DNA of 36,322 nucleotides. Source: an uncultured Prevotella sp. Its GTDB lineage: Bacteria > Bacteroidota > Bacteroidia > Bacteroidales > Bacteroidaceae. Both the position numbers and the translations under genes were made by a program. Positions 25,148 through 32,111 of the stretch are shown here, piece by piece. The DNA is taken from positions 1 through 36,322 of the forward strand of contig CAMJDL010000034.1 of the NCBI GenBank assembly GCA_946404405.1. Reading direction: 5' to 3'. Each line of letters begins with the position of its first letter. The stretch's first letter is position 1. The notes beneath the pieces were generated by a model that was not told the DNA's origin, searched no databases, and was given only the letters and a program-made list of their open reading frames with translations.

Positions 25148-26569
25148 ATGGGAGGACTGCTTTATATAGGTTATGCATTGATAGTGGTTGCTGCAGCAGT
25201 AGCGATTATACATGTGCTGATGGACAACCGACAGCCAGCCAAGACGATGGCATGGGTGCTGGTTATTGGTTTCATACCTATTGTGGGCGTGATATTCTAT
25301 CTGTTTTTTGGTATCAACCATCGTAAGGAGCGTATTATCAGCCAAGGTCAGATGGACGAATTGACCAAGCGTTCGATGCTGAGTTTCGTAGGACAGCACA
25401 ACTTCCGCGTACCTGAACGTCAGAAGCCTTTGGTAGACCTCTTTGTTAACCAGAATCTGGCCTTGCCCTTCAAGGATAATCAGATTGACATCATGACGGA
25501 TGGCTACGCTTTCTTTCCAGAACTTCTGAAGAATATTGCCGAAGCAATGCATCATATCCATATTAATATGTATATCATCGAGGACGATGCGTTAGGACGT
25601 CTGGTGGCCGATAGCTTGATGGCGAAGGCCCGTCAGGGTGTCAAAGTGCGTCTAATCTACGATGATGTGGGATGTTGGCGTGTGAGCAACCGTTTCTTCG
25701 AACAGATGCGTGAGGCGGGTGTAGAGGTGGCACCATTCCTGCCTGTCCGTTTCCCGTCGTTTACAAGTAAGGTGAATTACCGTAACCACCGTAAAATCAT
25801 TGTTATTGACGGTCGTATAGGCTATATAGGAGGCATGAATATTGCACGTCGTTATGTGTCAACCAAGTGGCGCGACACCATGCTGCGTGTACAGGGTGGG
25901 GTGGTATATGCCTTGCAACGCGCCTTCCTGGTCGACTGGTATTTCGTTGACCATACACTCATTACGGATCGTGAGTATTATCCACCTGTCAGCGAAGAGC
26001 TAACTGCTAAGAGCCAACAGCTAATTGCCCAAGTTGTCACCAGTGGCCCAATAGCACGCTATCCTGAGATTATGCAGGGTTTTGTCCGTATTATTCTGGC
26101 TGCCCGTCGTTATATTTTTATCGAAACGCCTTACTTCTTGCCAAACGAGCCCATTCTCTTTGCTCTGAAGACGGCAGCTCTGGCTGGTGTTGATGTGCGT
26201 GTGATGTGTCCGTTATATTCCGATGCGCGTTTTCTGGATTGGGCATCACGTTCTTATCTGCGTGAAATCAATGAGGCAGGCGCAAAGGTGTACCTTTACG
26301 AACCAGGCTTCTTGCATTCTAAACTATTGATTTCTGACGATTCGTTGGTATCGTGTGGTTCAACGAATGTCGATTTCCGTTCGTTGGAAAACAATTTCGA
26401 GGCCAACGTGTTTATCTACGATGAGGGAACAGCCCTCCGCCTCAAGAAAGTATTCCTTGACGACCAGTCGCAAGCTGTATTGCTGAGCGATGTGCCCAAC
26501 CGGCTATATCCTAAGTTTTATGCGCGTTTGTGGGAGAGCTTTACTCGTCTGGTTTCACCACTTCTTTAA
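25148..26569 (+). CDS. cls: Cardiolipin synthase (phospholipase D superfamily)
   Basis: A 473-aa membrane enzyme that joins two phosphatidylglycerols to cardiolipin. Two N-terminal helices ('LLYIGYALIVVAAAVAIIHV', 'VLVIGFIPIVGVIFYLFFG') anchor it. The two HKD active sites are 'NHRKIIVIDGRIGYIGG' (His214, Lys216) and 'HSKLLISDDSLVSCGSTN' (His390, Lys392). The linker between them carries an in-frame heptamer array (residues about 284-295). The final codons and stop lie in a 9-nt-word array shared with the convergent rsmD gene. Confidence 0.93.
   Translation: MGGLLYIGYALIVVAAAVAIIHVLMDNRQPAKTMAWVLVIGFIPIVGVIFYLFFGINHRKERIISQGQMDELTKRSMLSFVGQHNFRVPERQKPLVDLFVNQNLALPFKDNQIDIMTDGYAFFPELLKNIAEAMHHIHINMYIIEDDALGRLVADSLMAKARQGVKVRLIYDDVGCWRVSNRFFEQMREAGVEVAPFLPVRFPSFTSKVNYRNHRKIIVIDGRIGYIGGMNIARRYVSTKWRDTMLRVQGGVVYALQRAFLVDWYFVDHTLITDREYYPPVSEELTAKSQQLIAQVVTSGPIARYPEIMQGFVRIILAARRYIFIETPYFLPNEPILFALKTAALAGVDVRVMCPLYSDARFLDWASRSYLREINEAGAKVYLYEPGFLHSKLLISDDSLVSCGSTNVDFRSLENNFEANVFIYDEGTALRLKKVFLDDQSQAVLLSDVPNRLYPKFYARLWESFTRLVSPLL
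25996..26030. repeat. In-frame degenerate heptamer array, word AGAGCTA, inside cls
   Basis: Units AGAGCTA, ACTGCTA, AGAGCCA, ACAGCTA and ATTGCCC encode 'ELTAKSQQLIAQ' in the linker between the two PLD halves. Confidence 0.65.
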
Positions 26570-26606
26570 CTCCTTTAACTTCTCTAACTTCTTTAACTTC
26601 TAAAAA
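26562..26606. repeat. Nonamer array, word TTCTTTAAC, spanning convergent stop codons
   Basis: Units TTCTTTAAC, TCCTTTAAC, TTCTCTAAC, TTCTTTAAC and TTCTAAAAA. The cls stop (26567-26569, plus) and the rsmD stop (26593-26595, minus) are both made from repeat units. No hairpin terminator separates the genes. Confidence 0.9.
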
Positions 26607-27126
26607 TAGAGAAGTTTACGCTACCATACTGGCGGTGCTCTTGAAAGTGTGGATGCTGGCTGAAGTCATGGTCTTTACCATGTTCCAGAACGAAGATACC
26701 TTCCTCCTTCAGCAGTTGTTTCTCAAAGATGATATCGGGTAGGGTGGTCAGCTCTTTCAGAGCGTAAGGAGGGTCGGCAAATATCAGGTCAAACTGTTGC
26801 TTGCAGGACTTTAGATACCTGAAAACATCGCCGCGGATGGGGATGCTGGTGTTGGTTGCCAGTTTCTTCAGACATTCCTGAATGAAGCGGTGGTGGTCGC
26901 GATCCAGTTCTACACTGACCACCTGATTGCATCCGCGCGAGATAAGTTCGAGTGAGATACTTCCTGTTCCAGAAAAGAGGTCGAGGGCTGTAGCTCCTTC
27001 AAAATCGACATACTGTACTAACACGTTGAAGATATTCTCCTTGGCAAAGTCTGTCGTAGGACGTGCCTTGAATGTACGCGGAATATCGAAATGTCTGCCC
27101 TTGTATTTTCCAGTGATTATCCTCAT
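26593..27126 (-). CDS. rsmD: 16S rRNA (guanine(966)-N2)-methyltransferase
   Basis: A 177-aa SAM-dependent methyltransferase. 'MRIITGKYKGRHFDIP' and 'RPTTDFAKENIFNVL' are the family N-terminus, 'ALDLFSGTGSISLELISRG' the SAM-binding motif and 'FADPPYAL' the DPPY catalytic motif for N2-guanine methylation. The start overlaps the DUF3822 stop by 4 bp (ATGA), showing translational coupling. The last residues and stop come from the nonamer array. Confidence 0.93.
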   Translation of the reverse strand: MRIITGKYKGRHFDIPRTFKARPTTDFAKENIFNVLVQYVDFEGATALDLFSGTGSISLELISRGCNQVVSVELDRDHHRFIQECLKKLATNTSIPIRGDVFRYLKSCKQQFDLIFADPPYALKELTTLPDIIFEKQLLKEEGIFVLEHGKDHDFSQHPHFQEHRQYGSVNFSIFRS

Positions 27127-27929
27127 CTTCCTTTTACGTATAATGTCATGAGGTCGTAAGGAATACCTGCAATCTGCGTGACAGGGGCACGATTGAATTC
27201 GCCCGAAGGATTAATGAAAAATACACGCTTGATGAATTGGCGGGCCTCACTCATCAGTGCTTCTTCGTCAGGAAGGTCACCTACCAAATGCAATTCGTCA
27301 TGTTCAGGCTCCATACCCAACTGCTTCCAAACGCTCAGCAGATAATACAATGCATTATTACTATTGTTTACCGTATACGTATTACAGAACTTGAAACGGT
27401 TCTTGGTAAAGCTGAATACCTCCATTTGACGGTCGTGGAAGTAGCCGTACATTTTTTGATGGGTGCCCGTGTAACTGCGTTGGTGCAGGTGGTGCCACAC
27501 GGGAACCATGGCAGCAATGATGCTGGGCTGACTCGTACGGTCGTTGACGACTGCTAACAGGTCTTTGTCAATACTGAACAAAGCTACACTATTCAGGTCG
27601 GGCAACACACTATGCAGGACGATTTTCTGTGCCTTCTTAGTAAAGGCATGAAAGTACAATTCGTCCTTCTCTTCTTCACGAAACAGATCGGTAGGCACCA
27701 TCAGCACAGGCGAGTCTACCATAATCAACGTACGTTGGTAAGCATCCGTCAGGATGTTGCTGGTGCGCAGGGCCTCACGCAAGTTGGCAGCCATCGTGAT
27801 GCTGCTATTGATGGGGTATTGTTCAAAAACCACCTGCGAATGATCATCGGTGGTAGTAAACATCAGACTGCCTTTACCTATTCTTATCACCAGTCTGCGC
27901 AGCGTGTTGGTCTGTTCGTTTGTTGCCAT
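27123..27929 (-). CDS. DUF3822 protein
   Basis: A 268-aa soluble protein of the Bacteroidetes DUF3822 family, commonly found immediately before rsmD, as here. The fold looks like a duplicated actin/PilM-type ATPase-like scaffold ('LRRLVIRIGKGSLMFTTTDD', 'TLIMVDSPVLMVPTDLF', 'DELHLVGDLPDE'), but that reading is tentative and no nucleotide-binding signature is clear. No role is established. It overlaps rsmD by 4 bp and begins 6 bp after a small membrane-peptide frame. Confidence 0.8.
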   Translation of the reverse strand: MATNEQTNTLRRLVIRIGKGSLMFTTTDDHSQVVFEQYPINSSITMAANLREALRTSNILTDAYQRTLIMVDSPVLMVPTDLFREEEKDELYFHAFTKKAQKIVLHSVLPDLNSVALFSIDKDLLAVVNDRTSQPSIIAAMVPVWHHLHQRSYTGTHQKMYGYFHDRQMEVFSFTKNRFKFCNTYTVNNSNNALYYLLSVWKQLGMEPEHDELHLVGDLPDEEALMSEARQFIKRVFFINPSGEFNRAPVTQIAGIPYDLMTLYVKGR

Positions 27930-27935
27930 GCCTTC

Positions 27936-28022
27936 TTAGCTTATGATACTTAACACACACAGTACAGCCATTGCTAATGCTGCGAGTGCCAGAATGATAT
28001 TTGTAATACGTATTCGCGTCAT
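27936..28022 (-). CDS. 28-aa single-helix membrane peptide
   Basis: An ATG at 28022 opens a 28-codon frame ending with TAA at 27936-27938: a basic start (MTRIRITN) then one hydrophobic helix ('IILALAALAMAVLCVLSIIS'). It sits 17 nt after the exonuclease III stop and 6 nt before the DUF3822 start, so it fills a gap that would otherwise be empty. The charge pattern predicts a single-pass inner-membrane peptide with its N-terminus inside. Whether it is translated is not shown. Confidence 0.55.
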   Translation of the reverse strand: MTRIRITNIILALAALAMAVLCVLSIIS

Positions 28023-28039
28023 GAAGAAATATTCTCGTG

Positions 28040-28789
28040 TTATTTCAGCACAAGCTCCACAGGACAGTGGTCGGAACCAAGGACTTCAGTATGAATCTTG
28101 GCATCAGCAATCTGAGGAAGTAGACGCTGAGAGGTCACAAAATAGTCGATACGCCATCCTGCATTCTTCTGACGGGCCTGGAAACGGTAGGACCACCACG
28201 AATACGTTACCTGCTCAGGATAAAGCGTACGGAACGAATCGATGAAACCGCTATTCAATAAGATAGTGAACTTTTCGCGCTCCTGGTCAGTAAAGCCTGC
28301 ATTCATGCGGTTGGTCTTCGGATTCTTCAGGTCTATCTCCTCGTGGGCCACATTCAGGTCGCCACAGAGAATAACGGGCTTTTGCTGGTCTAACGACAGC
28401 AGGTACTGACGGAAGTCGTCTTCCCAAGTCATGCGGTAGTCGAGACGCTTCAAACCATCCTGCGAGTTGGGCGTATAGCAGGTGACGAGATAGAAATCGG
28501 GCATCTCCAGTGTGATGACGCGTCCTTCGTGGTCGTGTTCGTCAATACCGATACCGTACGACACGCTCAGCGGTTCATGCTTGCTGAAGATGGCTGTACC
28601 GGAATAGCCTTTCTTATCGGCATAGTTCCAGTATGACTTGTAACCTTCAAACTGCAGGTCGAGTTGACCAGCCTGCATCTTAGTCTCTTGCAGACAAAAG
28701 AAATCAGCGTCCATCTCCTTGAAGATGTCGCTGAATCCTTTACCTTCACAGGCACGTAGCCCGTTAACGTTCCATGAAATAAACCTCAT
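28040..28789 (-). CDS. xth: Exodeoxyribonuclease III (AP endonuclease)
   Basis: A 249-aa EEP-fold enzyme for base-excision repair, with AP endonuclease and 3'-5' exonuclease activity. '[13 protein letters not shown]' contributes Asn7, 'FCLQETKMQ' gives the metal-binding Glu35, '[17 protein letters not shown]' the Asp/Asn pair and 'GSDHCPVEL' the catalytic His near the end. It lies 30 bp after ribH on the same strand; the gap carries three heptamers. Confidence 0.94.
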   Translation of the reverse strand: MRFISWNVNGLRACEGKGFSDIFKEMDADFFCLQETKMQAGQLDLQFEGYKSYWNYADKKGYSGTAIFSKHEPLSVSYGIGIDEHDHEGRVITLEMPDFYLVTCYTPNSQDGLKRLDYRMTWEDDFRQYLLSLDQQKPVILCGDLNVAHEEIDLKNPKTNRMNAGFTDQEREKFTILLNSGFIDSFRTLYPEQVTYSWWSYRFQARQKNAGWRIDYFVTSQRLLPQIADAKIHTEVLGSDHCPVELVLK

Positions 28790-28793
28790 TATA

Positions 28794-28814
28794 GTTGAGA
28801 GTTTAGTGTTTAGA
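28794..28814. repeat. Heptamer array, word GTTTAGA
   Basis: GTTGAGA, GTTTAGT and GTTTAGA fill most of the 30-bp gap between ribH and the exonuclease III gene. Confidence 0.7.
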
Positions 28815-28819
28815 GACGG

Positions 28820-29290
28820 CTAGAATTTTGCCATTTTGATGGCTACAACTGCGCACTCGTCGCCCTTGTTGCCCAATCGGCCTCCAGCACGGTCTTGAGC
28901 CTGTTGGAGATTTTCGGTAGTCAGCAGTCCGAATACGACGGGAATGCTGCTAGTAGCATTCAGACGAGCGATACCCGCTGTCACACCTTGACAGATATAG
29001 TCAAAATGAGGTGTCTCGCCACGAATCACCGACCCAAGAATAATCACGGCATCGTAACCGTCATTCAGAGTCATCTGGTGGGCACCATAGATCAGTTCGA
29101 AAGAGCCTGGCACCGTCTTGACATGGATATTCTCTGGCAGAGCGCCATGCTTCTCCAATGTTGATGTACAACCTTCAAGCAGTGCCCCCGTAATCTCAGG
29201 GTTCCACTCTGCTACCACGATGCCGAATATCATATTCGACGCATCGGGTACCTGTTCAACGTTGTATTCCGAAAGATTCTTGGTAGCCAT
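28820..29290 (-). CDS. ribH: 6,7-dimethyl-8-ribityllumazine synthase
   Basis: A 156-aa lumazine synthase, the penultimate step of riboflavin synthesis. Recognisable parts are '[16 protein letters not shown]', the substrate loop '[14 protein letters not shown]', '[18 protein letters not shown]' (with the active-site His) and '[18 protein letters not shown]'. No other rib gene is near. It starts 24 bp after the TPR-protein stop, and that gap is a GATTTAC heptamer array. Confidence 0.96.
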   Translation of the reverse strand: MATKNLSEYNVEQVPDASNMIFGIVVAEWNPEITGALLEGCTSTLEKHGALPENIHVKTVPGSFELIYGAHQMTLNDGYDAVIILGSVIRGETPHFDYICQGVTAGIARLNATSSIPVVFGLLTTENLQQAQDRAGGRLGNKGDECAVVAIKMAKF

Positions 29291-29296
29291 CTGATA

Positions 29297-29318
29297 GATT
29301 TACGATTTACCGATTTAC
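29297..29318. repeat. Heptamer array, word GATTTAC (GTAAATC on minus strand)
   Basis: Three 7-nt units, one preceded by an extra C, include the stop codon of the TPR gene (29315-29317) and end just before the ribH ATG. The same word precedes the DUF721 gene at 31278-31309. Confidence 0.82.
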
Positions 29319-29962
29319 TTGCAGCGCTCGATATAAGCGTCGATGGTCTGGTACTGCATAGAGTTGAAGTACTTCTCCTTAATCTCCTGATACAGTTTCA
29401 AGGCCTCGTCCTTCTTGCCCTGGCTCTCCAGAATCTCACCAGCCTGAATCAGGAAGGTGGGAGAAAGAGAGTTGTTGTCAGCCATGCTTGCAGCCTTCTT
29501 CAGGTGCTCGACAGCCTTATCCAACTGCTTCAGGTTGGCGTATGCGTTTCCAAGAGCACCCTCGGCGGCAGGTGAAATCATCTGATCGCCCTTGCTGCTG
29601 AACGACTCCAGAGCATTAACAGCCTCCTGCCACTTGCCCAGATTGGCCTGACACAGACCGATATAGAGCTGAGCCAGATTGCCAGCATCTGTAGAACTGT
29701 AGTCGCTGGCCACCTTCTGGAAACCAGCAAGTGCCTTGTCGTACTGCTGCTGGTCGAACAACTCCTGACTCTTTGCGAGTTCGGTGCTGGCCTCATTGGC
29801 ACGGGGCTCCAGATAATAGTTGTTAAAGAGAATAGCGCCTACAACGATTGCGATGACTGCAACCACGGCGATGATAATTGCCTTCTTGTTCTTCTCGAAG
29901 AAGGCCTCGGTCTTAGAGACCTGCTGCTCCTGAACAGGAGCTTTTACATTCTTGTTTGCCAT
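29315..29962 (-). CDS. Membrane-anchored tetratricopeptide-repeat protein (YfgM-like)
   Basis: A 215-aa protein with a charged N-terminus, one transmembrane helix near residues 27-50 ('AIIIAVVAVIAIVVGAILF') and TPR-like helical repeats outside ('DQQQYDKALAGFQKVASDY', 'GKWQEAVNALESFSSKGD', 'NLKQLDKAVEHLKKAA', 'GKKDEALKLYQEIKEKY'). The layout resembles YfgM-type proteins of the periplasmic chaperone network; the function here is inferred. The ATG at 29962 is used because the further upstream frame starts only with TTG inside a hairpin. Its -7 box is at 30084-30091 (minus), giving a leader of about 115 nt. Confidence 0.83.
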   Translation of the reverse strand: MANKNVKAPVQEQQVSKTEAFFEKNKKAIIIAVVAVIAIVVGAILFNNYYLEPRANEASTELAKSQELFDQQQYDKALAGFQKVASDYSSTDAGNLAQLYIGLCQANLGKWQEAVNALESFSSKGDQMISPAAEGALGNAYANLKQLDKAVEHLKKAASMADNNSLSPTFLIQAGEILESQGKKDEALKLYQEIKEKYFNSMQYQTIDAYIERCK

Positions 29963-30014
29963 TATTTTAAGTTGTTTTTTTATTGTTCGGGCATAAATAT
30001 GGTGCAAGCCGAAT

Positions 30015-30041
30015 GCAGAATTCAAGCATGCTTGATTCTGC
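30015..30041. other. Strong hairpin in the leader of the TPR gene
   Basis: GCAGAA and TTCTGC flank the perfect 14-nt palindrome TCAAGCATGCTTGA, with one bulged base. It lies between the predicted transcription start (about 30079) and the ATG at 29962. No T run follows, so a regulatory or stabilising leader structure is likelier than a terminator. Confidence 0.55.
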
Positions 30042-30083
30042 TGAGGCGAAGCCCATGATCACGAAAAAATCGTAAATCGGGTG

Positions 30084-30162
30084 CAAAGGTACAAAATAAA
30101 AGTGAAAAGTGAAAAGTGAAAAGTGAAAAATTTGCTTAATTCATATTAAAATGTTAACTTTG
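30084..30162. promoter_or_regulatory. Bidirectional promoter cassette with GTGAAAA array (module 3, 79 bp)
   Basis: Plus strand: CAAAGGTA (reverse of the TPR-gene -7 box), 10 A-rich nt, four GTGAAAA units (30102-30129), ATTTG, 20 nt, TAACTTTG (30155-30162, recF -7 box). The TTTG-N20-TAACTTTG arrangement is an excellent Bacteroidetes promoter. Both -7 boxes and the total length equal those of module 1. Confidence 0.8.
30102..30129. repeat. Heptamer array, word GTGAAAA
   Basis: Four perfect 7-nt units in promoter module 3. Confidence 0.95.
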
Positions 30163-30170
30163 CACTCGAA

Positions 30171-31286
30171 ATGATACTTAGAAAGCTGTCAATACTCAAT
30201 TACAAGAACATTCGGGAGGCTACATTGGAGCTATCTCCCAAGATGAATTGTTTCATCGGTCAGAATGGCGTAGGCAAGACGAATGTGCTGGATGCAGTCT
30301 ATTATCTGTCGTTCTGTCGCTCTGCCACCAACCCAATTGACTCGGCGGTGATTCGGCATGATGAGCCATTCTTTGTGCTGGAGGGAGAGTACGAGGACGA
30401 AAGATTAAAGATGAAAGATGAAAGATTGAGTATATCGGTTGGTATGAAGCGTGGCACAAAGAAGCACTTTAAACGCAACAAAAAGGAGTACAAACGACTC
30501 AGCGAACATATCGGATTGATTCCGCTGGTAGCCGTGGCTCCTTCAGATACATTACTGATTGAGGGCAGTAGCGAGGAACGTCGTCATTTGATGGATGTCG
30601 TCATCTCACAATACGACCGCTCGTATATCGATGCCTTGTCACGTTACAATAATGCTCATCAGCAGCGCAATACGTTGCTGAAGATGGAAGACAGAGAACC
30701 AGACCCTATGCTGATGGAACTTTGGGAAGAGCAGATGGCTGAGGCTGGAGAACAGCTCTTTGCCAAACGTAGCGCTTTTATTGAGGAACTGACACCTGTA
30801 TTCCAAGAGTATTACCAGCAGATTTCTGAAGGTCGCGAACAGGTTGGCTTGCAGTATGTGTCTCATTGTCAGCGTGGCCCTCTGATAGAGGTTATTCGTC
30901 GTGACCGTGCCAAGGATCGTGCAGTAGGTTATTCGCTGCATGGTGTCCATCGCGACGACCTGGTGTTTACATTAGAGGACCATCCGATGCGTCGTGAGGG
31001 ATCTCAGGGCCAAAATAAGACTTATGTCATTGCTTTGAAACTGGCTCAGTTTGAATTCCTGAAGCGTACGGCTTCGCAGACCACACCGCTACTGTTGCTT
31101 GACGACATCTTTGATAAGTTGGATTCTCATCGCGTAGAACAGATTGTGCGCCTGGTGTCAAGCGACAATTTCGGTCAGATATTCATTACAGATACCAATC
31201 GCGACCATTTGGACCAAATACTGGGCAAGTCAGCTCTCGATTATAAAATATTCCACGTCGACAATGGTGAAATAAATAGTAAATAG
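30171..31286 (+). CDS. recF: DNA replication and repair protein RecF
   Basis: A 371-aa ABC-type ATPase that helps load RecA at gaps and stalled forks. Walker A is 'GQNGVGKT' (residues 30-37), the signature region lies in 'EGSQGQNKTYVIALKLAQ' and Walker B is 'LLLLDDIFDKLD'. Residues about 77-86 ('DERLKMKDER') are encoded by four heptamers in a surface loop between beta strands, where family members vary. The -7 box ends 8 nt before the ATG. A DUF721/DciA-like gene follows after 29 bp, a common pairing in Bacteroidetes. Confidence 0.96.
   Translation: MILRKLSILNYKNIREATLELSPKMNCFIGQNGVGKTNVLDAVYYLSFCRSATNPIDSAVIRHDEPFFVLEGEYEDERLKMKDERLSISVGMKRGTKKHFKRNKKEYKRLSEHIGLIPLVAVAPSDTLLIEGSSEERRHLMDVVISQYDRSYIDALSRYNNAHQQRNTLLKMEDREPDPMLMELWEEQMAEAGEQLFAKRSAFIEELTPVFQEYYQQISEGREQVGLQYVSHCQRGPLIEVIRRDRAKDRAVGYSLHGVHRDDLVFTLEDHPMRREGSQGQNKTYVIALKLAQFEFLKRTASQTTPLLLLDDIFDKLDSHRVEQIVRLVSSDNFGQIFITDTNRDHLDQILGKSALDYKIFHVDNGEINSK
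30400..30427. repeat. In-frame heptamer array, word AAAGATG, inside recF
   Basis: Four units (AAAGATT, AAAGATG, AAAGATG, AAAGATT), 28 nt, read in frame. One unit more or less would shift the recF frame. Confidence 0.9.
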
Positions 31287-31309
31287 GTAAATTTGTAAAT
31301 CGGTAAATC
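31278..31309. repeat. Octamer array, word GGTAAATC
   Basis: AGTAAATA, GGTAAATT, TGTAAATC and GGTAAATC include the recF stop codon (31284-31286) and the in-frame TAA that limits the next gene to a GTG start. Confidence 0.88.
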
Positions 31310-31315
31310 ATTAAG

Positions 31316-31606
31316 GTGTTTAAGCGTAGCGTACAATCAGTTAAGGATATTATTCTCCAGGCATTGCGGGAACAGGGACTGGAGACACCACTTCACCAGA
31401 AACGGTTGGTGGAGGCGTGGCCTGAAGTCGTAGGACCTGTCATTGCCCGCTATACGCTGAATACCTATATTTATAATCAGACGCTCTATGTAAGACTGTC
31501 GAATCCAGCCCTCCGTGCCGATTTAAGCATGCGTCGTCAGGAACTGACAGAGAAACTGAATGCCGTTGTTGGTGAACAGGTTATCGTTGATGTCAGATTT
31601 GGATGA
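31316..31606 (+). CDS. DUF721 protein (DciA-like helicase-loading factor)
   Basis: A 96-aa protein of the DUF721 family, whose better-studied member DciA helps load the replicative helicase DnaB. 'LVEAWPEVVGPVIARYTLNTYIYNQTLYVRLSNPALRADLSMRRQEL' (read in parts) is the conserved KH-like core. The start is GTG: an in-frame TAA within the repeat array at 31304-31306 leaves no ATG option. Coupling with recF, 29 bp upstream, fits a replication role. The 3' end overlaps the convergent cyclo-ligase gene by 14 bp. Confidence 0.85.
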   Translation: MFKRSVQSVKDIILQALREQGLETPLHQKRLVEAWPEVVGPVIARYTLNTYIYNQTLYVRLSNPALRADLSMRRQELTEKLNAVVGEQVIVDVRFG

Positions 31607-32111
31607 CTTCATCCATCACGATGTCATGTTCATCGAACGGTACATGGTCTACCATTTGCCAGGAGAAACACAGTCCTATCTTATATATATTAGGTACGCG
31701 AGACAGGAATCTGTCGTAATAGCCCTTTCCACGTCCCAAACGGTGTCCGTCATCATCGAAAGCCATACCTGGTACGATGGCAATATCAATGGATTCGTAG
31801 TTGGTAAATAGTTCGCCTGTTGGTTCTAGAATGCCGTAAGCCCCAGTCTGTAAATCTTGCTTGCCAGTATAGCGATGCAGCTCCATGTCTGTGTCGCTGA
31901 TAACGCGTGGCAACAATACCGTCTTGCCTTGTACCGCTAATTGGTCAATCAGTATCTGTGTGGGTACTTCGTCGGGTAAGGCACTATATAGCATGATGAC
32001 CTTGTAGGGAGATAATATCTCCAAAAGCAATACCTCACATGAGGACTGTACCCTTGGGAGATTCTGTTCCTTTAGCATTCGGATATGCTTCCGTAGCTCT
32101 TGCTTGGTCAT
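31593..32111 (-). CDS. 5-formyltetrahydrofolate cyclo-ligase
   Basis: A 172-aa MTHFS-family enzyme that converts 5-formyl-THF to 5,10-methenyl-THF with ATP. 'MTKQELRKHIRMLK' is the usual N-terminal helix, 'VPGMAFDDDGHRLGRGKGYYDRFL' contains the folate/ATP-binding loop, and 'LPRV' with 'DMELHRY' mark the centre. It overlaps the S41 protease stop by 4 bp (ATGA), so it is translated downstream of it. Confidence 0.92.
   Translation of the reverse strand: MTKQELRKHIRMLKEQNLPRVQSSCEVLLLEILSPYKVIMLYSALPDEVPTQILIDQLAVQGKTVLLPRVISDTDMELHRYTGKQDLQTGAYGILEPTGELFTNYESIDIAIVPGMAFDDDGHRLGRGKGYYDRFLSRVPNIYKIGLCFSWQMVDHVPFDEHDIVMDEVIQI

Noticed and set aside
30001..30070. FMN riboswitch upstream of the ribH operon
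   Set aside because: The leader has one hairpin and none of the conserved RFN-element boxes; the first gene is not a rib gene.
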